Below are positions 32,325 to 40,794 of a stretch of DNA of 64,000 bases, one piece after another (within the stretch, counting starts at the first letter, position 1; every line of letters starts with the position of its first letter). The stretch spans positions 1-64,000 of the forward strand of contig NZ_JAIVAE010000001.1 of assembly GCF_020171785.1 (NCBI RefSeq), read 5' to 3'. This stretch comes from Guptibacillus hwajinpoensis (lineage in GTDB: Bacteria; Bacillota; Bacilli; Bacillales; Guptibacillaceae). A model generated the notes under the pieces. The model was not told where the DNA came from and searched no databases. It saw only the letters and a list, made by a program, of their open reading frames with translations. The translations under genes were made by a program, and so were the position numbers.

Positions 32325-33802
32325 TGGGGTATAGCAGATATTCTCTCTGGATCATTGGATTTGATAGTTGGAAGCTCGGAAAGAGTGCGATCTTCTTTCT
32401 CGTATACTTTTTCCTTATTAAGAGAGGGTCAGAATCCTTTTTCTTTGTATATGGCCGTCCAGCTCTGCTTCTTCTACTTGGAATTTCGGTCATACGCATT
32501 GTTTTAAAATGGTTCACCAATACGTACAGTCTCGATAATGAAGCCTTTCATCTAAAGAGAGGGATCTTTACCAAATCCAAACGAACCGTTCCATTTAACA
32601 AAATTGAAAATACAAATGAACATACGTCTTTCTTTCATCGCTTAACTGGGACAACCTCCATTGTTTTTGAAACAGGAATGAAGGGGGATGAAGCAGCGGT
32701 CGAATTTGACATTGTTTCTCGCACTCAGGCAAATGAACTTAAGGAACGTGTAGCTACAAATAAGGATACGGAAGAAGCGGATGAAACAGTAGAAGTAACG
32801 GAGCACAAGGAACAGGAACGGCAGGTTCATTTTAGAGCTAAAAAAAAGGATCTCTTAAAAGCTTCGTTCACTTCTTTAAGCTTTCTCTTTCTGATTCCTT
32901 TGCTTGCTAGTTTTTATTTTAAATTAGATGACATTTTTGGAGTGGAAGAAGATGCGGAGGGATTGGTTGCCTTCCTATTACAGTCGGGCTGGATTATGGT
33001 GACGATCATCTTTCTTGTGATCCTCGTTTCAATTGGGTTTGGGATTAGTCGAACGTTCCTAAAATACGGAGGTTTTGAGATTGCATCAGATTCTGATCGG
33101 ATCTACATACAAAAAGGAGTGCTGGATGCTACGAAGTTTTCGATTTCTAAGCATCGCGTTCAGGCGATTGAAATTCATCAAACGATGCTGAAGCGCATAT
33201 TAGGTCTTGCCGAGGTCAAGCTAATGAGCGTTGGGGAAGCGCGGTCTGATGAAGAAAAGCTTGAAAGTAATTCCCTGTACCCCTTTTTACCTGTTCATCA
33301 AGCATATGAGATGATAGAAGCGATTTTACCATCCTATCACGTAACAAAGGAGATGGATCGGCTGCCACGTGCTTCCTTGTTCATTCGACTAATGAAACCA
33401 AGCTTTATATGGATCATTGGAACTGGGGTGCTCTGGTATTTTAAGCCCGATGTTTTCGCTATTCCATGGTGGACTCTTTCAGTAATAATCCTTCTGATTG
33501 TAAGTGTGATCCGGTATTTGGATTACAAGCATACAAAATACACATTGAATGCGTCTTTTGTTCAATTTAAAACTGGAGGGTTATCCACCTCCTTGTTTGT
33601 AACAAAACGAAGCAAAGTAATAGAAATCAGCATAAAACGCGGCTTTGTCCAAAAGTGGTTCGGAGTGGCTTCCGTTGGTATCGTGAACCGTTCAAAACCT
33701 GTTCATCATTCAGGAATAGAAGATGTTCCACGCGAACTCGCGGGATCCTTTTATCAATGGTATCAAGGTAGAGGGAAGGAAGTTGAACGAATAGGAAGAT
33801 AG
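32321..33802 (+). CDS. ydbT: PH domain protein YdbT
   Basis: A 493-residue membrane protein with repeated bPH2 (DUF304) domains. The first has SLDNEAFHLKRGIFTKSKRTVPFNKIENTNEHTSFFHRLTG. The second has IYIQKGVLDATKFSISKHRVQAIEIHQTMLKRILGLAEVKL. A third begins at TKYTLNASFVQFKTGG. Hydrophobic pairs separate them. Partner of YdbS. GAGGAGGGGG precedes ATG 32321; ATG 32324 is an equally good alternative. Confidence 0.9.
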   Translation: MMGYSRYSLWIIGFDSWKLGKSAIFFLVYFFLIKRGSESFFFVYGRPALLLLLGISVIRIVLKWFTNTYSLDNEAFHLKRGIFTKSKRTVPFNKIENTNEHTSFFHRLTGTTSIVFETGMKGDEAAVEFDIVSRTQANELKERVATNKDTEEADETVEVTEHKEQERQVHFRAKKKDLLKASFTSLSFLFLIPLLASFYFKLDDIFGVEEDAEGLVAFLLQSGWIMVTIIFLVILVSIGFGISRTFLKYGGFEIASDSDRIYIQKGVLDATKFSISKHRVQAIEIHQTMLKRILGLAEVKLMSVGEARSDEEKLESNSLYPFLPVHQAYEMIEAILPSYHVTKEMDRLPRASLFIRLMKPSFIWIIGTGVLWYFKPDVFAIPWWTLSVIILLIVSVIRYLDYKHTKYTLNASFVQFKTGGLSTSLFVTKRSKVIEISIKRGFVQKWFGVASVGIVNRSKPVHHSGIEDVPRELAGSFYQWYQGRGKEVERIGR

Positions 33803-33846
33803 AAAGTACTTTTATGCAAAGATAACGAAAAGAAAAGGAGTTTCGT

Positions 33847-34539
33847 ATGTTAGCCATTGGTTTAAGAGAGTTCCAAAATCTATTTAAAAGCATTCGGTCG
33901 ATTATTATTATTCTATTTATTTTTAGCGTAACGTTAGGAATCGCAAAGTTAATTAACAACTATAAAGAAGTTCTCAGCGAGGTTGGTGGTTTAGAAGGGG
34001 ATATTTATATGGGTGGTTTACTATTACTTATCATAGGTGCAGGACCTTTGTTTGTTACTAGTCTTTCTCACAACGCCATTAACCAGGAAGTGCATTCGAG
34101 AACGATTCGCTTTCTTGCTACTAAGGTTTCTAGAGAGAAGATCGTTCTTGGTAAATTCCTTGGCATAGCTATGTATTGGATGGTGTGTATTTTAGTTGCT
34201 TCGCTATTAATCCTTCCTTTCACAAAAGGGTTTTATTTCCATCAGTTTATGGAAGCACTTATTTTTATCCTTTATTTTGTAGGACTTGCTATCTTTCTTT
34301 CAACCTTGATTACGAAGCCTGGGATGACCATGTTCCTCGGAAGCGTTCTCGCTATCCTTTTGCCTATCATTGGCTTATGGAGTCTTTGGTCAGAAAACCT
34401 CATCATTGATTTAGTAAGCTATTTAACGCCGTATTATTATTATAGTGTAGGTGAACATATCTACACGTACGTTGTGTTGATCTTCCCAATACTGTTCGTA
34501 CTAGGAAGTCTATTACTGATTAGAAAGAAGGATTTTTAA
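33847..34539 (+). CDS. ABC-2 type transporter permease
   Basis: A 230-residue permease with six helices. The conserved loop QEVHSRTIRFLATKVSREKIVLGKFLG after helix 2 is the ABC-2 hallmark. Its stop TAA shares a base with the ATG of the ATPase gene, and the two make one transporter. The substrate is unknown; a peptide or lipid-active compound is usual for this class. AAAGGAG precedes ATG 33847. Confidence 0.9.
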   Translation: MLAIGLREFQNLFKSIRSIIIILFIFSVTLGIAKLINNYKEVLSEVGGLEGDIYMGGLLLLIIGAGPLFVTSLSHNAINQEVHSRTIRFLATKVSREKIVLGKFLGIAMYWMVCILVASLLILPFTKGFYFHQFMEALIFILYFVGLAIFLSTLITKPGMTMFLGSVLAILLPIIGLWSLWSENLIIDLVSYLTPYYYYSVGEHIYTYVVLIFPILFVLGSLLLIRKKDF

Positions 34540-35456
34540 TGTATGCCATTGAAACAGAAGGCTTAACAAAAATATATGCCAACAAGAAAGTAGTCAATGA
34601 GATTAATCTAAAAGTAGCACAAGGTAGCGTATTTGGGTTTCTAGGGAAAAACGGAGCGGGTAAATCGACGTTTATTAATATGCTAGCGGGGTTAATTCAG
34701 CCGAGTTCAGGATCGTTTAAGATTTTAGGAGAGCAAACTCATCAGAGACAAAAAATGGGCGTTCTACCAGACTACTCAACGTTCTATGATGATTTAACAG
34801 CTTTCCAACACCTCAAGTACTTTAGTAGACTTTTGAATGTAAAACTACCAAAATCGGAAATTCTTAACCTTTTACAACGAGTAGAATTAGAAGAAGCAGC
34901 GCACGTAAAGGCAAAGAAATTTTCGTTTGGTATGAAAAAGAAGCTGGGAATTGCACAAGCTTTAATCAATGAACCAGATATCCTCTTTCTTGATGAACCT
35001 ACATCAGGAGTGGATGCGAACGCAGTATTAACCATTCATCGCTTAATTCAAGACATTTCTAAGGAAGGAACAACCATCTTCTTAACCTCTCATAATTTAG
35101 ATGAAGTTGAGAAGATGTGCGATGATATTGCGATCATGAACCAGGGTGTTATTACAGCTAAGGGAAGTATGCAGCAATTGAGAGCTAAGTATCAAAATAA
35201 ATTGATCGTGTTTATCAAGCATTCGCGTTTGAACGAAAAACAAATGAGTTCACTAAGACCACAATTAGAAGAACTAGCTAATAAGGTGGAATGGAATCAG
35301 GAATTAACGACTGTCACGGTAGATGGTGAATGGCTCATTCCAGAAATTAATCGAAGCTTTTTGCATGCGAATGTGGATGTGTTTCGAATAGAGGTGGATG
35401 AACCATCACTCGAAGAAATCTTTATAAAAATAGGTGAAAACCAACGTTCAGCCTGA
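34539..35456 (+). CDS. ABC transporter ATP-binding protein (BcrA/CcmA type)
   Basis: A 305-residue ATPase. Walker A is GKNGAGKSTFI, the signature is KKFSFGMKKKLGIA (a changed LSGGQ, FSFGM), and Walker B is DILFLDEPTSGVDA. The H-loop is FLTSHNLDEVEKM. The C-terminal ~85 residues form the accessory domain usual in bacitracin-type exporters. It forms a transporter with the permease upstream. Confidence 0.93.
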   Translation: MYAIETEGLTKIYANKKVVNEINLKVAQGSVFGFLGKNGAGKSTFINMLAGLIQPSSGSFKILGEQTHQRQKMGVLPDYSTFYDDLTAFQHLKYFSRLLNVKLPKSEILNLLQRVELEEAAHVKAKKFSFGMKKKLGIAQALINEPDILFLDEPTSGVDANAVLTIHRLIQDISKEGTTIFLTSHNLDEVEKMCDDIAIMNQGVITAKGSMQQLRAKYQNKLIVFIKHSRLNEKQMSSLRPQLEELANKVEWNQELTTVTVDGEWLIPEINRSFLHANVDVFRIEVDEPSLEEIFIKIGENQRSA

Positions 35457-35477
35457 CTGGATAGGGAGAAGACGAAG

Positions 35478-36203
35478 ATGAAAGAATTAATTGCCTATCG
35501 TTTTACAGAGTTTATTGATGCACCAATTGCCCTCGTTTACGAATGCTTACATAAAGACGAGCATGTTCTAATTTGGAATACAATGATTGTCGAGCATATT
35601 TATGAAGGGCGAGAGGATGAAATGGGAGCAGGTTCTCGCTTTAAATCAAAGCAAAGAATTGGTAAGAAAGCGTACACGTTTGAGACGGAAGTGCTTGTTC
35701 ACGAGCCTCCGCATAGGATCGCTATGAAAACGACAACGAAAGAGGGAATAAATTTCACACGGTATGAGCTGATTGAACGTGATGGAGGAACACAATTGTC
35801 GATCGAAGCAAGCTTGATACCTAAAAACGTTGTGTATTTTCTAGCAGGGAAGCTGACGTTTTGGATGAGTAAATTTGTCTTTGATGAGCAATACTTAGCG
35901 TTTATTGAATACGTCTACAATCAGCAATCCAATAAGCATCAAGGACTTGAAGTCATCTACCATGAAAAACAGACAGATCAAGCGTTTCTCGCTATTGCTT
36001 ATCTAAATGGAGATCATTTATGGGATGTTTACTTTAGCGTAGAGGACAAAGAGTTGTGCGAGAGATTATTTGCAAAGGGCTATGACGGAGGTGGTGATTC
36101 AGACATTTATCTTTTTGAAGCGATTCACTATGTTGATGCGGAAGAAAAATTCACTAAATGGATTGAGGACGTTTACTTGCCGTTAACTAGTAAAAAAAGT
36201 TGA
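35478..36203 (+). CDS. SRPBCC protein with an extra C-terminal domain
   Basis: A 241-residue protein. Residues 1-~145 form an SRPBCC cup (YRFTEFIDAPIALVYECLHKDEHVLIWNTMI…; closing helix FDEQYLAFIEYVYNQ). The last ~95 residues (LEVIYHEKQTDQAFLAIAYLNGDHLWDVYFSVEDKELCERLF…) are a separate unrecognised alpha/beta region. Located 21 bases after the ABC ATPase, so probably the third gene of that operon. It may bind the transported hydrophobic compound; this is inference. Confidence 0.78.
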   Translation: MKELIAYRFTEFIDAPIALVYECLHKDEHVLIWNTMIVEHIYEGREDEMGAGSRFKSKQRIGKKAYTFETEVLVHEPPHRIAMKTTTKEGINFTRYELIERDGGTQLSIEASLIPKNVVYFLAGKLTFWMSKFVFDEQYLAFIEYVYNQQSNKHQGLEVIYHEKQTDQAFLAIAYLNGDHLWDVYFSVEDKELCERLFAKGYDGGGDSDIYLFEAIHYVDAEEKFTKWIEDVYLPLTSKKS

Positions 36204-36310
36204 GAAGATCGATTTTTTCTCTTCGATCATCATGAAAGAAAAGCTAAGAACATGATCATACTTACGTAAAAAGGTTTCGTGAGCTCGTCCTATACCTTTT
36301 TACAGCATTA

Positions 36311-36348
36311 AAAGCGGCAGCGTCCCCACATAAGGACACTGCCGCTTA
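36311..36348. terminator. Bidirectional terminator
   Basis: AAGCGGCAGCGTCC and GGACACTGCCGCTT pair with one mismatch, between the SRPBCC and convergent DUF192 genes. Confidence 0.88.
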
Positions 36349-36357
36349 TTTGTTTTC

Positions 36358-36699
36358 TTAAATATTCAGATAGTCTCCTACTTTCATCTCATACCGTTCA
36401 ATCGCTCCTGCAGGCAATTCGAGAGTTGCATTAGCACCTTTGACAGGAAGGACAATTCTCCAGGGCTTAAGGTTAGGAACAACTTTAACGACCTCGTTTC
36501 GTTCATTTAGAAAAACAACATCGATCGAAAAGAACATAAAACACATATGGATGGCGTTACAAGGTGTGATCAGAAGGGCTTCATCATGAAGAGGTCGTGT
36601 TCGGAACATTAGCCCTTTTAGTCGTTTTCCAAACGTATTTGCTTTGCTGATCGTAAGCGGAAGTGTTCGATATAGTGCGCTTTTGTTAGTTGGTATCAT
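36358..36699 (-). CDS. DUF192 family protein
   Basis: A 113-residue protein of the DUF192 family: TFGKRLKGLMFRTRP, NAIHMCFMFFSIDVVFLNERNEVVKVVPNLKPW and LELPAGAIERYEMKVGD are the typical blocks. No signal peptide is visible, unlike many members. It is divergent from the Tad pilus locus; DUF192 genes frequently neighbour Tad genes, but the function is unknown. Confidence 0.9.
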   Translation of the reverse strand: MIPTNKSALYRTLPLTISKANTFGKRLKGLMFRTRPLHDEALLITPCNAIHMCFMFFSIDVVFLNERNEVVKVVPNLKPWRIVLPVKGANATLELPAGAIERYEMKVGDYLNI

Positions 36700-36807
36700 G
36701 ACAATTCTCCTAATGAATGACGTTTATTATACTATATATCAAGCGGTTTTTAACCTCAATAGTGAATATAGACCTAAATAATTTGTAAAAAAAAGAGAAA
36801 AAAGGAC

Positions 36808-36836
36808 TAGACAAATTCGCTATAACGAATTATTAT
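36808..36836 (+). promoter_or_regulatory. Promoter of the Tad locus with a palindrome in the spacer
   Basis: TAGACA (36808-36813), 17 bases, TATTAT (36831-36836) fits sigma-A. The spacer is almost filled by AATTCG, CTATAA, CGAATT, an exact inverted repeat at 36814-36831. That is where a repressor would block the polymerase. Confidence 0.6.
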
Positions 36837-36846
36837 GAAGTTAAGG

Positions 36847-36917
36847 TTGTTCTATAAAAAGAACAAAATGATTTTAATCGAACACTATACTGAACAACAT
36901 GTGAGAATCATAGTGTT
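36847..36917 (+). other. Two hairpins in the long leader of the Flp pilin mRNA
   Basis: TTGTTCT / AGAACAA (36847-36853 with 36860-36866) forms a tight hairpin. AACACTAT / ATAGTGTT (36881-36888 with 36910-36917) forms a wider one. The distance from the -10 box to the pilin start is about 190 bases, unusually long. 36918-37013 shows nothing else clear. Confidence 0.45.
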
Positions 36918-37026
36918 TGAAAGGAGATGAAGCAAAGATCTCAGGTCCATTTAAGAACAGTTGATAACTTGGTAGTTATGATTTCATTCATACATTTAAA
37001 AAACAAAATCCTAAGGGGGAAAAATG

Positions 37027-37197
37027 ATGTTGAAAAAAATGGAGCAGTTTGTAAGAGAAGAAGAAGGACAAGGTATGGCGGAGTATGGATTGATTTTGGC
37101 GGGGGTAGCAGTTGTGGCTATTGTTGGGATTAAAGCATTAGGCGTACAAATTGACTCACTTGTTGATAGTGTAACTAGCGCATTTAAAGGTGAATAA
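37027..37197 (+). CDS. flp: Flp/Fap-type pilin (type IVb prepilin)
   Basis: A 56-residue Flp prepilin. The basic/acidic leader MLKKMEQFVREEEG is followed by the cleavage site EEG|QGMAEYGLILAGVAVVAIVG. Glu is at +5 and Tyr at +6 of the mature protein, as in Flp pilins, leading one hydrophobic helix and a short polar tail. AAGGGGG at 37014-37019 suits ATG 37027 (or 37024). It is the first gene of the Tad locus and is processed by the peptidase encoded next. Confidence 0.93.
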   Translation: MLKKMEQFVREEEGQGMAEYGLILAGVAVVAIVGIKALGVQIDSLVDSVTSAFKGE

Positions 37198-37203
37198 AAC
37201 CCT

Positions 37204-37227
37204 GGCCCCACTTACCCAAGTGGGGCC
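37204..37227 (+). other. Hairpin between the pilin and the rest of the Tad operon
   Basis: GGCCCCACTT and AAGTGGGGCC are exact 10-base arms around ACCC, without a T-run. It probably protects the pilin mRNA 3' end or weakens read-through, so pilin is made in excess over assembly proteins. Confidence 0.6.
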
Positions 37228-37253
37228 AAATTTAAAAACAAAGAGGGACTGCG

Positions 37254-37754
37254 ATGGTATACAGTATCCTGGGGATCGTCTTATTGATTTCATTTATAAC
37301 AGACGTACGCAATCGACGCATATTAAATGTTGTGACGTTTCCTGCGATGGGAATTGGCTTAGTTTATTATACGATCACGCTCGGTTTGAAAGGCTTTCTA
37401 TTTAGCGGGGCTGGGCTGCTTGTTGGTTTCGCACTTCTTCTCATTCCGTATTTGTTAGGGGGAATGGGGGCTGGTGATGTGAAGTTGCTTGCAGCGGTTG
37501 GGGCGTTAACGGGCACTTCTTTCGTTCTTCATTCCTTTTTTTATACGGCTCTTATAGGTGGCGTTATCGGCCTTTTTCTTATTTTAAAAAGAATGTCTTT
37601 ATGGAAGTATGTAACGTCACCGACATATGCGGTGTCTACCCTAATGACGATGAAGGGATTTACGATTAACAAAGAAAGCAAGCTCACCTTTCCATATGGT
37701 GTTGCGATTACGTTTGGAACGCTCTGCGCGGCTTTTTTAGGAGGGGTGGTATGA
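37254..37754 (+). CDS. Prepilin peptidase (TadV/CpaA, A24 family)
   Basis: A 166-residue integral membrane aspartyl peptidase that cleaves Flp prepilin and pseudopilins. The two catalytic Asp are in SFITDVRNRRI and GGMGAGDVKLLAA (GxGD). Six helices. It lacks the N-methylation domain of the larger PilD, as expected for TadV. Overlaps the TadE gene by 4 bases. Confidence 0.93.
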   Translation: MVYSILGIVLLISFITDVRNRRILNVVTFPAMGIGLVYYTITLGLKGFLFSGAGLLVGFALLLIPYLLGGMGAGDVKLLAAVGALTGTSFVLHSFFYTALIGGVIGLFLILKRMSLWKYVTSPTYAVSTLMTMKGFTINKESKLTFPYGVAITFGTLCAAFLGGVV

Positions 37755-38125
37755 GGTCAGAAAAAGGGCAATCGATGGTTGAATTTGCGCTTGTCCTCCC
37801 GATTTTAGTCATGCTGTTGTTCGGCATTATTGATTTTGGACGTATTTTCCACACTTACCTGGCGATTGACCATGCGAGCCGTGAAGCTGCGAGAACAGCG
37901 AGCATTGGAGAAAATGATGCCGCGATTGTTTCGACGGCAGTTGCTAGTGCATCAAGCATTCATCTGACTGCGGGTCAGGTTGCGATCTCACCAGGTGGAA
38001 CCAAATCTTCTGGAAGCGACGTGACCGTAACGATTACGTACCCAATCAGCTTCCTCACGCCTGTCGTTTCAAATTTAACTGGACCGATCACACTGTCTAG
38101 TTCAACTGTAATGAGGATGGAATGA
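37751..38125 (+). CDS. tadE: TadE family pseudopilin
   Basis: A 124-residue TadE-like protein. The prepilin-like start EKGQSMVEFALVLPILVMLLFGIIDFGRIF has Gly before the cleavage point and Glu at +5. A periplasm-side (here cell-wall side) tail follows. It is a minor pilin of the Tad system. ATGA overlap with the next gene. Confidence 0.92.
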   Translation: MRSEKGQSMVEFALVLPILVMLLFGIIDFGRIFHTYLAIDHASREAARTASIGENDAAIVSTAVASASSIHLTAGQVAISPGGTKSSGSDVTVTITYPISFLTPVVSNLTGPITLSSSTVMRME

Positions 38126-39021
38126 TGAAGAAATTACGGGCTTTATTAATGAACGAAAAAGGCAACGTAGCCGTGATGCTCGCGCTTAGTTTAACTGTAC
38201 TACTTGGTGTGACAGCAATGGTTGTCGATGTTGGAAGACTTTATCACGAAAAACGAATGTTACAAAATGCGATGGATGCAGCAGCGCTTTCCGGGGCTCA
38301 AGGGTTAGTATCGAGTGAGGTAAGTGCTGCTTCAATTGCAAAAGACCTTGCGAGCAAAAACGCGTTTCCCGTTTCAAGTGGTGATCTTACCATCACTAAT
38401 AAGTCGATCAAAGTATCACGAGAATCGACAGTACCAATGACCTTTGCCCGTGTTTTTGGAATTCAGGAAGCGTCGGTCCAGGCAGTCGCAAAGGCTGAAA
38501 TAGGATTGCTTAAATCAGCTAAGCGCGTTACACCGATTGCGATTGAGTATACGGCGATCCCAAACGAAACTGAGTTAAAGTGTGAGAATACCGGCAAGCA
38601 TCATGGGAACTGCGGCTACCTTGATATCGAGAGTAACGGCGCGAGCGGGCTAGCTGACAATATTATCAATGGGACAGAAATTGAGGTAGGGACGTCTGTT
38701 CAAACAGACCCCGGACAAAAGTGGGGACCTGTTATGGGTGCAATCGAAACGTTAATCAATCAGGATGCAGGAAAGTCGAAATGTCAGCAGGCATCAACTG
38801 CCGATTACTCGTGTGCCCGTGTCATCATTATCCCGCTTATTGACTCCTGGGATGACGCAAATGGGAAATCATCCGTCAAAGTCGTTGGTTTAGCTGCTTA
38901 CTGGATTAATCGGTTAGATGAACCAAAACGAATTGTTGGAGAATTTAAAGATATCGTAACGAGTGGCGAGATTGGCAGTACAGGTCCTGGGAACTTATAC
39001 GGTGTCAAACTGGTGGAATAG
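38122..39021 (+). CDS. TadG-like pilus assembly protein
   Basis: A 299-residue protein with the Tad-domain start NEKGNVAVMLALSLTVLLGVTAMVVDVGRLYHEKRMLQNAMDAAALSGAQ, i.e. one N-terminal membrane anchor followed by a surface-exposed part. Cys pairs (KCENTGKHHGNCGY; KCQQASTADYSC) may form disulphides. It belongs to the TadG/TadE-like group that helps pilus anchoring. Confidence 0.9.
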   Translation: MMKKLRALLMNEKGNVAVMLALSLTVLLGVTAMVVDVGRLYHEKRMLQNAMDAAALSGAQGLVSSEVSAASIAKDLASKNAFPVSSGDLTITNKSIKVSRESTVPMTFARVFGIQEASVQAVAKAEIGLLKSAKRVTPIAIEYTAIPNETELKCENTGKHHGNCGYLDIESNGASGLADNIINGTEIEVGTSVQTDPGQKWGPVMGAIETLINQDAGKSKCQQASTADYSCARVIIIPLIDSWDDANGKSSVKVVGLAAYWINRLDEPKRIVGEFKDIVTSGEIGSTGPGNLYGVKLVE

Positions 39022-39042
39022 ACGAGAAGTGAGGGACGAGGA

Positions 39043-39606
39043 ATGAAAACGAAGCGAATTTGGCTGTGGTCCGTTATTTTTGGCGCATTCTCGACAGTGA
39101 TTGTGTATGTAGCGCTATTTACGAACTTAACAACGGATGCAGAAACAGAAGTTAAGAAAGTGGAAGAGCCGGAGGTAGCGGCAGAGACAACGATTCCAAA
39201 ACGAGAGATACCCAACCCAATCGTTGACGTGAGCGAAGGAAAACGCGCGATTTCGATCGATGTTGAATTAGCACCTGGCGTTTCAGGATATATTGAACCG
39301 AACTCATTTGTCGATGTAATCGCTTATGAAACGATGATTGATGAAGAAAAGAAAGAATTCAAGTCAGCCGTCATGATGCTACAAAAGGTGAAAGTGCTAA
39401 GTTCAGGGAAATCACCTGACACGACGGACGAAGCGCTTCATTATGTGACGGTTACGCTTGAAGTAACACCAGAGGAAGGTGTGAGCGTAAGTCTTGCGGC
39501 TAAGGATAAAGATAAGTTTTACCTCATGCTACGAAATAGTGAAGACGATGGAACGGTGAAAGAGGGATTGAAAGAAACACGTCAGGTTTACAAGGAGACG
39601 GAATGA
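39043..39606 (+). CDS. cpaB: CpaB/RcpC family pilus protein (SAF domain)
   Basis: A 187-residue protein. One N-terminal helix (IWLWSVIFGAFSTVIVYVALF) is followed by a SAF/CpaB-type beta domain (GKRAISIDVELAPGVSGYIEPNSFVDVIAY). It is shorter than diderm CpaB, consistent with the absence of a secretin. Overlaps the TadZ gene. Confidence 0.9.
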   Translation: MKTKRIWLWSVIFGAFSTVIVYVALFTNLTTDAETEVKKVEEPEVAAETTIPKREIPNPIVDVSEGKRAISIDVELAPGVSGYIEPNSFVDVIAYETMIDEEKKEFKSAVMMLQKVKVLSSGKSPDTTDEALHYVTVTLEVTPEEGVSVSLAAKDKDKFYLMLRNSEDDGTVKEGLKETRQVYKETE

Positions 39607-40781
39607 TGACGGACTTAAACTGGTATTTTTATTCAGATACGAATGCCAAAGCTGGTGAATTGGAAGAGCTTCTGTTGAAGAAAAATCATAAGCTAAAGAG
39701 TTTTCAACTTCTAGAAGATCTCTTTCACAAGCTTGAGCGTACACCTCATTCGATACTTTTTCTAAAGGCCTACACAACTTACAACGTGTATGATCTTTGT
39801 CAGGAAATCTCGATGAAATTCCCTTCCGTTTACCTCATTATCCTCGTTCCTGAAAATATGGAAAATACGAAGAAAGCGATGCGTGTAGGTGCGTCGAATT
39901 TGCTTACGTATTCTGATGCTACAGATGAAATCAATGATGTCATCCTTCAGGCCCAAGACTATATGAAACAAAGAGCTAGCAAGGGGGAGGGCGTAACGCA
40001 TTTGCCAAAACAAAACAGCCGCATTATGGCAGTGTGTGGTTCAAAAGGAGGGGTAGGGAAAACATCGCTTGCGGTCAATCTCGCCAATGCCTTTATTAAA
40101 AGTGGGAAAAGTGTTGTGATTCTCGATGCGAACTTCCAGTTTGGCGATGTCGCGATGTATCTCGACTTAAAGCCAAATCGCACGATTTATGAGTGGGTGA
40201 AAGAAGCGGTTGAGCGAGGCCGATATGGGATTGATAACTATGTCTCTCATCACTCGAGTGGAATCGCCCTTCTTCCACCGCCTCCTCGACCGGAGTTCTT
40301 TGAAATTATGACGGAAGAACATGTTGCACTTGCGGTAGCTGAACTGCGTAAACGGTATGACGTGATTCTCATTGATACACCAACGTCTCTTTCAGAAATT
40401 CATCTTAAAAGTCTCGATCTTGCGGATGACCTTCTTTTAGTGACAACAAGTGATTTGCCCGTATTACGAAACACGAAGCTTTACGTTGATATGCTTGACT
40501 CGCTTCATTTCTCTGAAAAGGTTCATGTTGTTTTAAATAAGGATTCCAAGCATCGTGCCATTGAAGCGAAGCGGTTGGAAGGGATTCTCCAAAATCCTGT
40601 ATTTGCTTCGATTCCGGACGTGGGTAAGCAAATGACAACAGCCATCAATGAAGGACTTCCACTTGTATTAAGAAATGGGCGTCATTCTTTTTCGAAACGT
40701 ATGCTTCAGATCTCCCATCTAATTTTGCCACCGCCAGAAGAAGAAGAGAAAAAAACAAAACGATTTGCATTGAGTCGATGA
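39603..40781 (+). CDS. cpaE: TadZ/CpaE-type ATPase
   Basis: A 392-residue protein. The N-terminal ~130 residues form a receiver-like domain (ILVPENMENTKKAMRVGASNLLTY). A MinD/ParA-type ATPase follows, with deviant Walker A VCGSKGGVGKTSLAVNLANAF and DVILIDTPTSLSE. It localises Tad assembly in the cell. Catalytic Lys is present. Confidence 0.92.
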   Translation: MMTDLNWYFYSDTNAKAGELEELLLKKNHKLKSFQLLEDLFHKLERTPHSILFLKAYTTYNVYDLCQEISMKFPSVYLIILVPENMENTKKAMRVGASNLLTYSDATDEINDVILQAQDYMKQRASKGEGVTHLPKQNSRIMAVCGSKGGVGKTSLAVNLANAFIKSGKSVVILDANFQFGDVAMYLDLKPNRTIYEWVKEAVERGRYGIDNYVSHHSSGIALLPPPPRPEFFEIMTEEHVALAVAELRKRYDVILIDTPTSLSEIHLKSLDLADDLLLVTTSDLPVLRNTKLYVDMLDSLHFSEKVHVVLNKDSKHRAIEAKRLEGILQNPVFASIPDVGKQMTTAINEGLPLVLRNGRHSFSKRMLQISHLILPPPEEEEKKTKRFALSR

Positions 40782-40794
40782 AGGAGGAGTTCCA

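Noticed and set aside
36927-37133. 68-codon frame overlapping the Flp pilin
   Set aside because: The pilin frame has all the type IVb prepilin features; this frame is out of phase, with its ribosome site directly against the ATG.
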